Positions 39,781-53,400 of a DNA stretch of 64,000 nucleotides are shown one piece after another (position 1 is the first letter of the stretch; every line of letters starts with the position of its first letter). The notes under the pieces are model-generated. The model had not been told where the DNA came from and searched no databases. It saw only the letters and a program-made list of their open reading frames with translations. The position numbers were made by a program, and so were the translations under genes. The stretch comes from Norana najaformis (Eukaryota; Annelida; Clitellata; Crassiclitellata; Hormogastridae). The stretch lies in assembly GCA_964023275.1 (NCBI GenBank), contig OZ029913.1, forward strand, positions 41,239,757 to 41,303,756. Direction: 5' to 3'.

Positions 39781-40857
39781 GAGTTTAGCACAGGCCTACT
39801 CACAGTCAATACAATACTCATATACGCGTGTATTTAGGCCTATATTGCCAATATTTGTATACATAGACATGCATGCATATATATATATATATATAGACAT
39901 GCATACACATATATATGCATGATATACATATTACATATTTATCTACGTGCATTTAAATGTATATACAAGTTTATGTATATATAATTTATACGTGTATATA
40001 TAAACATGTAATGTATATATATATACATGAAGACACAAGACACACAGGGACCCATAGTTGCTGTCAGTAATGATAGTGAATGACGGATCTGAAATCAGTT
40101 TCTTCTTGAAACTGAGGCAGAACAGCGTGCTTCATATTCGGTGACTCGTTTTACTGTCATCTAGCGATTGATTGATGATCCACAGCCTTCATTTGATTGT
40201 ATACGTTGGTCGATCCTGACTTTAAATTCCGTGCATCCGTTTGGTCTTACTTCTCAGACGGTCTCATGGTGAGACAGAAAGGGTTGGGAAGGCCGTCGTT
40301 CGAATCACGGGTCTGTCATGTGGATGGATGGGCAAATAAGCTCGTCCGTTTAGCAAGACTGAGCTGCCTAGCAGAGGGCAGGGAAGAGGGAAGAGGGATA
40401 GGCCCAGGAGAGCAGCTTAGAATTGGGCTGATTGGCAGGGAAGCCAGAAAATGCACAGACGTAGACATGAGAAAAGAGTAGTGCCGAATCTAATATAAAT
40501 GTGAGACTTTTGTAGCGCAGTTATCGTTATGCGCAAGGCAACAGATGGTGGTCACTATTAAGCAAAACCTCATTTCGAAATAACGATCCATTGACAGAGC
40601 TTGTCTAGATCCACGAGGTTCCCGAGACCGGAAGACAGAATATAAATTCTTATTACCAGGAAAGGAAACGATAAGATATGGGGTGAAAGGTAACAGAAGG
40701 TAAGGAGAGGCAGATTAAGGCAAGGAAAGGTTAATTAACGGAAATATAAAGTAAGACTCTGGTAGGGTAAAGTAACATAAGGTGCAGGTAGCCTATCGAT
40801 AATAATTCATTTGATGAGCACGTTTCTTTAGATGCATCATCGCCCAGTTAAACTTGG
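39781..40857. other. No gene; TATA-rich text
   Basis: TATATATA/CATGCATA-rich text at 39830-40030. A GTCGTTCGAATCACGGGTC at about 40292 is a lone B-box-like motif, possibly a SINE remnant. AGGTAA-like repeats lie at 40690-40790. Confidence 0.45.
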
Positions 40858-41000
40858 GAGAGAGTGTGAGAGAGAAGACAGACAGACAGAGAGAGACACA
40901 CACACAGGCAGACAGACACACACAGACAGACAGAAAAACAGACAGACAGTCAGAGTGAGTGAGTGAGTGAGTGTGAGTGAGTGAGTGAGTGAGTGGTCAA
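40858..41000. repeat. GACA/GTGA microsatellites
   Basis: Impure GACAGACA and CACACA (40870-40950) passing into GTGAGTGA (40952-40995), about 100 bp downstream of the GPCR stop codon. Confidence 0.85.
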
Positions 41001-41100
41001 ATCTCGTCTAAGCATGGGCGATAACCGTCATTAGCTACGCAGAACCTACGCACAGTGGTTAATGATACTGACTGGCACTGTTGGTGGAGGTGGTGGTGGG

Positions 41101-41489
41101 TCAGGTGGTGAGGTGAGTGTCGCCTGGCAGAAGTGGTCGATTGCAGAAGCGGTAGATGGTCGCTTGGCGGTGGTGGTGATCGTGAATCGGTTGAAGGATG
41201 GAGCGACGACAGCGGGCTCCCTGGTGGTGATGATTCGGCCGACGAGGGGTGTGGCAAGGGCCAAGCATCGTGCTCTTGAAGGCCTGGCGGAACTTGAGCG
41301 ACATGATGTTGTAGAGGATCGGGTTGATGACGGAACTGACGTAGTACAGGACACCGGAAACGTAGAAGAGAAGGTTGCCGATGAAGGTGAAGGTCGGCGT
41401 CGGGTCAGAATTCGCTGGAGCATAGAAAGCGAGGAGGCGCTGAGTATGGAACGGGGCCCAGCAGATGACGAATGCTACAACGACGGCCA
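41101..41489 (-). CDS. GPCR exon 2: TM6, TM7 and C-tail
   Basis: Acceptor (minus strand) TGTGTCTTCAG borders 41489. It encodes [35 protein letters not shown] and [10 protein letters not shown], then an Arg/His-rich tail to the stop at 41101-41103. Confidence 0.9.
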
Positions 41490-44400
41490 CTGAAGACACA
41501 ACGACAACACAACAAATACATGTTTCCGGAAGTCACAGTTATGACTCATTTTCAGTTTCATAGAGATCACGATGGTGATCCACTTTCTTAATTTCTTTTT
41601 AGTTAAGTTTTAGTTAAGACTTTCTTTTTAGTTCAATTGTACCTAATATCTGTTAAACATTTTTGTCGCCACATGCATCGTTTTGTAATAGGCGGCCCTA
41701 ATTTAGCGGGACTTAGGCCCCTGTTAAGTCTACCATTTGTATCCCAACAATCTACATAATGGTCAATGTATTTGTTCTTTTCTTTTGTTCTTTAGGAATC
41801 AATAAAGTTTTCATTCATTCATTCATATATTGAGAAATCCTTATCATAATCGTAGTCTCTAGATTTATTCAGACGCCAAGAAACCAAGTCGCGAGGGAAG
41901 CAGTTTATTCACAGGCGCTAAGACAAAAACCAAATCTGTAGGCAGGTAAGGTCATGGTCGGCTTCAGGTCGAGGTTCAAGGGTCAGTCTGGTAGACCGTC
42001 AGACCGTTAGGGTGGGTAGTGTTTATAGACAACTTTATAGATTAGACTGTACATGCAGCCAGATGTCTGAACTATTATGGTCTGATTTTATCTGATCTGA
42101 TCTTATCTAACTAATCTTAGCTAGTTATCCGGCCAATTAATATGACACCGTCTAAGCATCTCACAATAGCGCTACCTACTCTAGCTTAAAATATGTTAAT
42201 TTAAGATTTTCTGATCTCCTCTGATGTAATGTAATGTAATTTATTCTGATCTGAAATCAGGAGGAGGCAAGGAAAGTAAGACAGATGGCTAAATTAACTA
42301 AGAAACCCGAAGCAGTGAGTTCGGATTCGTGCACTGCAGACGGGGACGGGTAGAGAAATCGCGAAAAATGTCATCCGCTGATTGCAACACCGACGTTCAT
42401 TAGCGAACCACAGTAATCGAAGGAAACGACGATTGATCCTAGTTGGTCGCAAATGGCGGCATTCCGACTCCTGTAGCGACCTCTAGCGCTGCGTCTGATT
42501 AATATCGCAATGCATTTATTGCGCTCGTTGATCTCGCCGACCCCGATGGCGCGATCTAGTGGCCCAACGAGGAACTAAGAGATAAGTGTTTTACATGGAG
42601 TACGGTTAACTGATATGACTTCACAGAAAGAACCGACAGGAAGCGTTTTTTAATTTTCTTATTTTTTGCACAAATTCGTCGTTTTTAATAAACCAGTTAT
42701 CGAATTTACTATAATATTTTCAACGTCTGCTAATTTCAAACTTTCGTTCACTGACATAAGTTTTTGTTTCTCAATTGTATTCAGATTTATGCACTTTGAT
42801 CCTGACATCGATGTAGACGATTGAAGCCGCTGGTTAGAGGATTCACCCAGTGAGCCACCCTTCTCCACTCTCTAGGGTGTCATTCATAATTCTCATGTCA
42901 AACCTAACACGGCTGGCAATCTCGCAGGTTTTCTTGTGTTAGTGAGTCGTCCTCTGGCTGAAGTCCTTGCTCTCTCCTGATTATACGCCATGCCTTCACT
43001 TTAAAGCACACTTCGGTGTTTTCACGTTCTTCGGTGTTTCGGGTCAACTATGGCCGCATTGGCAACCTCCCCGAGAGCTGTCCTATGCCTCATTTCAGTG
43101 ACCAATCTTGCCTGCTGTTTATGCAATGTCTCCGTTCAGCTGTTTATGCAATGTTTCCGTTCAGCTGTTTATGCATTGTCTCCGTTCAGCTGTTTATGCA
43201 TTGTCTCCGTTCAGCTGTTTATGCATTGTCTCCTTTCAGCTGTTTATGCATTGTCTCCGTTCAGCTGTTTATGCATTGTCTCCGTTCAGCTGTTTATGCA
43301 TTGTCTCCGTTCAGCTTTTTATGCATTGTCTCCGTACCTATTGTTAGTCAGCCTCCTGTCTTTTGTTATTCTTGTTAACTTTTAAAGCATATTAAAGACG
43401 CTTTTCCTTCCTGTTCCCTGTTCTCGAAAGTTTTGCTGACTGCCGAACCGATTTTCTTCCAAGATTGGACTGTCTTGCAATTCAAAAAGTGGCGATGATC
43501 ATCTTTAAAATGTAATAGTATAAGACAGCATATTTAAAAGCAGTCAGTACCATTAACCACCATGCTTCTTGCTGGCGATACTGACCTGAACCCTGGCCCA
43601 TCGGCTTAGGGGCCTTACTACTGGTGAGGCAACTCAGGTAACGTTAGTGCTATTTTTCGCAAATATATTTTTGAAGGAAAGGTAAATCAGGTGAAGTATA
43701 TTCGTTGTCGTATATGCACCCATATTTTCAATATTTTAAGACACATAGTTAGAAGTAATAGATAAATGTATTTTACATTACCTTAACATTACATTATACC
43801 ACCTTACGCAATATTACTTTTATACTGCACCATGTTACATTAATATTACATTGCATTACATTATATGCGCTATTTTCATCAGTAAACCTCAGAGGTGGAT
43901 GTCTGGTTGTTAAATATTTCGGCTGAAGTGTATTTAAGAGAACAGCGCTCAAACAACCGTGGGCACCATCAAATTTCGGCAAGAGGGAGGTGGCAGTTGT
44001 TCCTTTCTGGAATTTGCAAATGAACATTTTTGGCTTCCATTATAAGAACGACGATAACGCCATCGTCGATGGTATAGCCGGGTTTCTTGTGTTGTCCTAG
44101 CGGCATAGATTTCTAGGGCTTACACAGAGAGATAAACAGAGATAAACAGAGAGAGAGAGAGGGATGGAGGGAGAGAGAAAAAACAGAAATAGAGAGCGAC
44201 GGAGAGACACAGACAGATAGACACGGAGAGGAAGAGGAAGAGAGTTGCTTAATAGTTTGTTGTTCTCCTTTCGGATGCGTTGCCTTAGGATCAAACTCTG
44301 TCTTCAACACGTTTTTAATTTGTTAGGAGGAACGCCGTAAAAAGTCAGCCATTGTAATATGGATGCTTAAGAAAGAAGAGGAGGAGGAGGATGATGAAGA

Positions 44401-47400
44401 AAAACAGGAGAAAGAAGAAGTAAAACGAAGAGGAGGAAGAAGAAGAGGTAGAGCAAAATGAAGAAAAATAGGAGGAGTGAGAGAAAGAAGGAGGATGAAG
44501 AGAAGGAGGTGAAGGCGAAGAACCAGGAGCGAACATGATGCTTGATAAAAAGGCAGCTGATCTTCGGCGCAGAAAGGGAGAGTGAACTAAGCAATGTTAC
44601 TTTTACGCTGTACTACTTTGAATCTAGCGCGCACAACTATTGCCTTCTGGTGCTCAAGTTTGCTAAGAGTCTAATTTCATGTTATTTCAAAGTTGAATTT
44701 AGTTCACTGTTACAGCTGCTGGCATATTTAGCCTACTACATTCGGAAGGCCAAAGTTTTGAAACCATACGGAAAATCAGCTAACCTAGGTTTGTGAAGTA
44801 AGTTCCTTTGGTCTGCATATTACATTTGGCCACTGCTGATGCCAAATTTATTTTGTCCACATAATACATATGACCATAGCTCGGAGTATGCTGTCTGTAC
44901 TCTGGACTATTACCTGCATAAGATGGATGGTTCGTGATACGGAGATCAAATACCGTCTGCTACCTCCACAATTGAACGAATAGCCTATATCGAGTTTGAA
45001 CTGCGGTAATTTAGTACTGAAAAACCGTTATTTTACAAGAAGCTTTTTACATCACATGAGAATTCCGACTAAGTTATTTGCAATGCATGCTCGAAAACCA
45101 AAGCCCATGCCGAATTCACTACTGGCAAACGATGAAACGAATAGAAGTTGGATTATTTAATGTGAAACTGATACACAAATTTTAGGTTCAGTCAGCTACA
45201 AACGTCGTAATACAGATAAAGAGGCATTTTTGAAAATGGTAAAGGAATCAAACACGTAGCTTTTAATACGTGCATTGTAAGAAATCAACCTGTGTCAAGC
45301 GTACGGCCATTGGCAATCGCACAAAGGGTCGTCCAGTAAGGACTCCGCAAAGGGGAGAAGGAAGGTCACCCAAAGGCACACAAGGGGGAAGGATGTGTTA
45401 AAAATGCAGACATCTGAGTCTAAATTTTGCACATACAGTTATTTCAGTACAGCCTGTGCCTTTAACTTCGGTCAGACAGCATGCAGTTTGTATTGCAGTG
45501 AATCTAATCTTTGCTGGGCGTAATCGTAATCATAAAACTTGAAATTTCTTATGTGCTACTTAAAAGCTTTGCACAGAAAACCAGCTTATTCATGAGCGCT
45601 GCATTAAGTCAGTGGGGTTGTCCAAAGATGTCGTGTTAAGAACCAAGTCTGGTTGCCAGGACACCAGAGAGAGATAAGGGGCATAAAATTAGATTAGGGT
45701 GGGTTGTGTTTAAGCTGAGAGAAATGGGAAGGCAGTAGATTCGATGGATCAGCTTGAAACTTCGGTTTGAATGTAATATCTGAGGAGTAATAGATAGAGG
45801 GGCTTGAGACGGATGATGGTAGGTGAACGATGGATGGGTTAGAGGGGAGAGAATTTGTGAAATTTAGGAGGGAGATCGTTCCAGAGTCGACATGCAGTAT
45901 AGTGTATGGATCGGTTAGAGAACGATAGATGAATAGTTACAGAGGGATGGCAAGAGTGAGGGAAGAGGATGAACGGAGAGATCGAGGTGATTGGATGGTG
46001 GTCAAGAGTTTGTGAAACTGAGTAGGTTGGGAGTATTGCAGAGAGTTATAGGTTAGAGAAAGAACTTTGAAACGAATGCTCTCAGTGGAGCGATTTAAGG
46101 ATAGAAGTGATATGGTGATGCTTGGGTGTCCTGATAACAGCTCGAGCAAGTGAATTTAGGATGAGCTGAAGACATTTAATTTCAGGTTAAGGAAAAGGGA
46201 ATTACAGTAGTCAAGCTTGGAGTGGACAACAGAGAGGAAGAGGAAGAGAGTTGCTTAATAGTTTGTTGTTCTCCTTTCGGATGCGTTGCCATAGGATCAA
46301 GCTCTGTCTTCAACACGTTTTTAATTTGTTAGGAGGTTTTAAAGACACTTTTAAAATCAAGCATAGCTCGAATACGGCGAAAATGAATGAAACAGGTGCG
46401 CGAGAGGTTGGAGATATGATTTTAAAACGTCAAATTTGAGGTGAAAGTGAGAGTGGAGAAATTAGTTGATAGGTGGATAGAAGAGTCATGGATATTCTTA
46501 ATCTGATCTGATAGACCTAGAACAATAAATTCCGTTTTGGCAGGGTTGAGGGAAAGGAAGTCATAGGACATCTATTTTGAGATTTGATTAACAGCATCGA
46601 GCAAATGAGTGATGGATGAGGAAAAGGAACTAGGATAAAAAGATAGGAAGAGTTGAGTATCGTCAGCATAAATATGGTGGTCAACTGAATAGAAGATTCT
46701 ATGAGACAGCTCAACAGCGTAGTGTACAAAACAAAGAGAAGTGACCCTAGGGCGGAACCTTTTGGGAGACACCACAAGAGAAGGGGGTTGTGAGCAATGA
46801 CTTGACGCTTTTACAGAAAAGAAGCTGGAAGACAAGTAAGATCGGAACGAAAGAAGGACAGTATCAGAGATGCCAAATCAGGACAGTAGTCATTTTGAGA
46901 AGTAAGTCATGATCGGTGGTGTCGAAAGCAGCAGAAATATCGACACAGACAAGGGACTTGTTGATGACTAAAGGCAGACACTAATTTATGGTAGTGAGAG
47001 ACAAGCAGAGTTTAAGTGAAGTGATGTTTAGTGAATCCATATCGGCAGGTATTAATCCAGATTGGTGGGGATTAATCCAGATTGGTAGGGATTAGGGACG
47101 CAGCGATACCAAGATGCCACTCACCCCATATAGCACAGTTAGTTGTGCAAGATCAACATCGTCGCTTAATCTAGGTCTTAGTACTCTGTTCAGAGATTTG
47201 AATCTCGGGCTAGGACGGTCCGCACACGGATACCATAAATGGCGTGGCAGCCCTTCGAACGGGGTGAAGTGCTGAATGGTCTCATCTGGTCAGTTCAGTG
47301 AAAATTAGAGTCGAGACCCTACGGTTGCTATAGCAAAACGAGTACGTTTACATTTACATCTAATGTCAAATGCAGACAAGAGAGATGGAGAGGTCCAAAG

Positions 47401-50400
47401 TAGGCTTTTTGGCAGACGCCCTCTATGGTCGGCCCCAAAGACAAATGAAAAACAATCTAACAATAAGCGTATAACCGTAAGCTTAACTTGTCCTTAGTCT
47501 TTTTCTTTCTGTGGAATGGGATTTTATAGGCTTTTAGTTTAGGCCTAATAAATGCGCAATCTTGCATGGACTAGAGGGCAGGTCTAAAAACTTACTGCCC
47601 ACCCGGCAACAGGGCCGTTTAAGGTCGTCGTAGGCCCTAGGCACTCTCGCATTCGTAGGCCCCAACTTCCAACTCTGCATTAGAGCTAAACATATTGAAA
47701 ACGACTTCATGCGTGAAATGACATTTGAGGCCATTATATGTGATTTTGCTAATGCAAAGAGCCGCAAAGTTAACATAATGTAGCACAGCTTAACCTAAAC
47801 TGTTTCAGTACAAACTTTAAGGTTATTAAATTCGTATTTCCTTTTTTTATTTTCGGGTTATTCAATAAATTAATTTCTTCAGTATCTCATTTTTGACTTT
47901 CGTAGGCCACTATAAAGTTCGTAGGCCCTAGGCACAGTGCCTACTGTGCCTAATGGATAAGACGGCCCTGCCCGGCAAGCCAGCGCACGCACGGAAAAAT
48001 TAGAGAAAACATAGGAACTAGGGCGTTTCGTCTCAAGATGATGTGAACGCTGAGCAAGAATCTCAGAATCTCCTCACAGCAAAAAAACTTCGGCACGACC
48101 TTTTATGACACGAGTCTCAGTCACATCTGTAGGCCGACGACATAGTCACTTCTAGACAATTAGATAATCACTCATGCGAAAATAAACGTGGTCATTTCTG
48201 GCCAATTAGATAATCACTCATGCAAAAATGAACTCGTCCGAAAACGACTTTCATCTTCAACTCCACTGGAGTTAATGAAGCATCTTCGTTTTTAAGACTC
48301 GTTGTAACAAATCCCTTTGTAGTGTAACTCTGGTGGAGTTTCGTCTACTGCTATGTTAGTTGCGATTAGGTAACGTTTCATTTTTGTGATTTTTTTTTCG
48401 GTTGTATCCTTAAGCCGATAAAATTTGCATCACTGATGGCTCAGCTTTCTCCTGTTTAAAGCTCAGTAGTCAAACCATAATCTAAGACATCTCTGGCAAG
48501 GCTTTTAAAATAAACTTGCAGGTTACAGCGGTCTTACAGTCAGATCCATTGTTTCCCATCTGACTGCTTAAAGCTTTGACCAAAGTCCGCATATATGACA
48601 TCCGTGAGACCATTTCAGCACTGCTCTAGTAATGAAATGACTGGCTAATTGACTGGCTGATTGAATGACTGACTTATTGAATGGCTAGCTGATTGATTGA
48701 CTGACTCGCTGGCTGAAAACATGTCTGACTGTCAGCCATCTATTCAGTCAGCCAATCTGTCAATCAGCGAGTGGAAGGTCAATCAGTGACTGAATGGCTG
48801 GCTGGCCGGCTGGCTAATTTTCTGACTGACTGACTGGCTGCTTGGCTGACTGACTGATACGTTGAGACATGGCGCTGACTACCGACGGCTACCAAATATG
48901 GGTCTTTTACTGACAATCAATTGAAAGCGGGGCTCATACAGAGCAGAGAGATAGGGAGAGACAGGTAGAGAGTAGCACAGATAAAAAGGAGAAGAGAGAG
49001 CTAGTAAGCCTATAGGAATCATCTATTCTATCTATCTCCCTCTTCCTCTCTCTCACTCTATTTCTGTCTCTGCAACTCCTCTTCCTCTTCCTCCTCCTCC
49101 TCCTCCTCGTTCTATTCCTTCTCCAATTCTTTCATATTTATCGTCCTAATTCTATTTTCCTTCTCTTATTCCTCGTAATCTTCCTGTTCCTCCTCCTCCT
49201 GTTTATCCTTCTTCTAATTCCTCCTCCTCATCAGTCTTGTCCTCGACCTCACCCTCCTATTCCTCCTTCTGTACTTCGACGTTCTCCTCATGCTCAAATT
49301 ACTACTCTCCTCGCCTCCTTCTTATCCTTTTCCTCTATTCCTCTACTCCTCCACCTCCATCCTCCTCCATCTTCCTCCTATTCATCCAATTCCTCCTCCT
49401 CTTCCTTCTTCTTCGTCCGTCATCCTATCCCTCCTTTCATTGTTTTTTCACCTGTCTCAGTCTAAATGTAAAAGTGAATTTATGTACACTTTTTTCTATA
49501 GCGACCGTATGGTCTCGACCCTGATCAGTTTCCATTGACATAATCTAAAAACTCGTATGACGGGCACTTGCTGAATCCCTCGAGTAAATATCTGCAGCGA
49601 ATCGAGTTTCGCGGTCTGTCTGTCTGTCTGCCTTTCTGTCTGTCTATCTGTCTGTCTGCCTGCCTGTCTGTCTGAGCCTCCTCCTGTAATAAATTCATAA
49701 CGAAGGGACCCAGTCGTAAGCGTGATGGACTTATCACTGTGCTCGCTTTATCAGTGAATTCTGCTGCACTGCCGATGTTTTTTCAATGCAGGCTCCAAGG
49801 CTTTGGATGATTTTTACAATCAAAACATTAGTCTGAACTTCTTCAAAGTTGGAGTTCCAAGGTAAACAGTGCCCAGTTAGAATTTCGTGTTAAAGAGTTT
49901 GTAGTAAAAGAGTTACGGTAAAAAGGAGTTTCAATTAAACAGTCTGAAGGAGCGAAGAATTACGTAGTCTATGTAAATTTGTAAAATGTCGCAGTTTAAG
50001 TGAACGGTTATTCGAGTGGATGCAATAAAATAAAAATAATTTAAGAATCGAGTCAAAGTTAGAGTGAAATATGTTATCTTAAAGGCGTGCAATTATATGT
50101 GGTAAACGTACGCATACAGAAATGGCAAATGAATCCACAAATATACAGACATACACACGTATGGACACATCCATGCACACATTCCTTCAGTATCCAGACT
50201 TGCTTGAAGTGAAAAACCCTTAGGTTGGTTTTCACGCAAAGGAGAATTTTGATCAAACAAATTTCGGAAAGCTATACGCGAAAAGTGAAATAAAAGAACG
50301 AAAATCAAAATGACAATAAAACGGAGAAATAGAATAAACTATACGAAGCCAATTAACTCTGCTCCATGTCCTGGGCAGTTTATGCCAAAATAATCCGCGT

Positions 50401-53400
50401 CAGACGTTTCTGTATATGTCCGCATCCGTCTGTCTGTCTGTTTGTCTGTCTGTCTCCATCACTAAGTTTAACTTGCTCACCTGTTTTCATTCTTCTCTTT
50501 GCCTATGCCTGTTTGTCTACGCGCCTGCCTGTCTGTTTCTGTCTGCGCGTCCTGCTGGGTTCCTCTTCCTCTTCGAGAACTTGTCGTGCATCGAATTTAC
50601 TTTCTGACTGACCTAATTACACTCGTCGCGCCGTTTACAAACAGGTGGCGCCACTCGGCTTCCCCTCCCTCCCTCCATTCTTCCTGCCTGCCTATATCTT
50701 TGCTTAACTCAGTCTTCCTGGCTTCTCTTTAGTCCAAGCAATCCTGTCCGCTCGTTAGATGGATTCACCTTCACCCACCGCCACACGGATCTCCGATCTC
50801 TTCATTGTCCTGTCATGACGCCTTTCCTCTCTCCCCCTCCTCCATCCTTCTATTCCTCCTTGTTCTCCTCCTCCGATTCCTCCTCTTTCTCCTTCTCCTT
50901 CTTTTATCTGCTGCAGTCTCCCCGTCTCTTTCTGTCATTCGATTACCTCGTCGTGGAGACCAATCTGTGGAAAGGAAGCCATCGACGGAGAAACAAATAT
51001 GGCGCCTTAATGATCGCAAACGAAGGAGGACAGAAACACTCGAGGTTAACGAGAACAAAACGAAATGTTCAGGGTGGAAGGGGTACACGCGGCGAAGTAC
51101 ACTCTGCATCTGGACGCATAACATGTGATTATTTTCAATTGAGTAGAAGGGGTTAAAGCCCCTCAAATCCTCCCCTGCGGAGCTTCTGTAAGGCGACTGT
51201 AAACAAACAGCTGTATTCTGAGCGCAGATGGATGAACAGACAGACAGACAGATACGGACAGACGGACGGACAGACAGACAGACAGACACAGACACACACA
51301 GACACACAGATAGACACACATACACAGACAAACACAGACACAGACACGCAGTGAGACAGACAGACAGATAGACAGACAGACACACAGACACACACAGACA
51401 CAGACACACACAGACACAAAGACAGATTTAGAATCCTTTGATTCGATCACTGATCGAGGGCCTAAGAAAAGGAAATGGGCGCTTGGTCGACGTCCAACAT
51501 TGCTATATGTGAGACTTCACTTTTTACTCTATTCAATCCTGAAGCGGGGGAGGGTGATTTGTACGAGGGTCTAGTGGTTAGCCTGCTGGACTGTCAATCG
51601 GAAGGTCGGGATTCAGATCCTCGCTAGGGAAGAAATTTATTTTGAGATTTCAGCTCCATTGGCGCCTCTAGCGAACTCAGCTATAATAAGTACGCTGACC
51701 GTATACTGTCAGTGGGAAGATCAGGTAGAGAGGGAGAGGACTGACCTCATATGCCGAGGCCAAGAAAAGTGAAGTTGCTAACACTTCATACCCATGGCTG
51801 CCTCAAGGCTAGCTTAAGGGACTGCTCTTCTGCTTCCTCTTCTTCAGTCGTTCAGCAGTTTTAAACTCCGACTGATCGGCAGACCGACATTTTTTGTGAC
51901 TTTCAACCCCCCCTTCCTCTACATGGGGTGATCTTCAGTGGAAAAGAAACTAACGTTCGCTATCTGACCCAATTCCTCATTCATTCACTGATCCATCCGC
52001 CCGGCGACCGATCCTCAAAAGGTAGAATTCGGAAAGAATTGTGGGATTAATGGCTATCCGACGATGCGACAACGCAGGGGCGGAAGGAATGGGGCCTCTG
52101 TAGGAGCCAGAGCAATCAGACTATCCATTGCTCTAGCGCCCTCAAACTTCACCCTCAGACTGTCAGACAATTTCTTTTCCTTTGCTTCTTCGCTGGTGAA
52201 AACTGTTTTTTCGTCTTCTTGTCGTCTTCTACCCCACTTGGTTCCGTATGTCTGTCCAGTTGCACTCCTCTGTTCCATCCCTTTGTTGTCGTCTGTATCT
52301 GTCAGGTATTTGCTCCAGTTCCTTGGCAGAGGACCTTAACTTTTCTCTCACCTGTTTTAATGCCGTCTCTTTCTGTCATTGTTCCGATTCTTCTGTCAGT
52401 CATTGTTGCAATGATTTGTCATTCACTTTTGCAATTATTTGTTCATGCATTGTTTAATCTTTTAAAGTGTATTTCTATTGTTCTCTTGTCATATCAGTAA
52501 TTTCCTGTCACGTATATAACTGTTGTTTTTTAGTCACTTGTTCCATATACTTTGATTGCCGCGCAGTCCGGGATTTCAGGGAATCCGTTAATAGACTGCG
52601 TTTCTTGATTTGACTGACTTAAGCGCAGTCGGATATTTTGTCAAGCCTTAACGTTACTTGTTCCCAACTTCAAAACCAGGATATGCCTTTATCTCCAACA
52701 TTTTGGCGTCGAATCTTCTTTATCCGATTCTTCAGTCTGTCATTCCTCGCTCTCTCGTTCAAAGGAATGACTTGAATTCCTGCGTAGTCCATTCCTTTGT
52801 AGTCAGATCCTTTTCCGTTCACTATAAATAATCTCTCTCAGACGGCGTCTCTGCAATTAGCGCCACCTAGAAAGGCCTCCATCCTTCTCTCGCTCTCTGT
52901 CCTCTTTCCCCCTCATCCCCATTTATTAACTATCCATCCGTCCGTCCATCTATCCATCCATCTATGCATCCTTCCGTCCGTCCGTCCGTCCGTTCGTTCT
53001 TCCGTCCACCCAGTAATCCATTCATACATCCGGCAATCCATCCATCTCTCCTTCCTTATTTCCTTTCTTTCTCCGGGGTCTCTTCCACTTTACTGCTCCG
53101 ACCTAGATGCGACGCCGGAATCATTCATCCGCGACTGCAGTCGTCGCCTCTCTAAGCTGCAGGAAGAAAGATGCGGAAAGAGATCGGTTCAGGATACGGG
53201 ATTTGGCCGGAGAGACTACACTGCAAAAATAAAATCTGGTCTTGTGGTAAAAAATTCCACCCGTTGGTGGAATGGCTGTGGTATGGGAGGAAAACCCACC
53301 AATGTATAGCCAGTCACGAGTGGCAATTCTTGATTATTCGTAGTAAAACGTGGAATTTCCCGCCAACACCGCCGAATTCACCATATGAATTTTGTGTTGG

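Noticed and set aside
43016-43385. Three overlapping open frames of 79-120 codons
   Set aside because: All come from a 25-bp minisatellite lacking stops.
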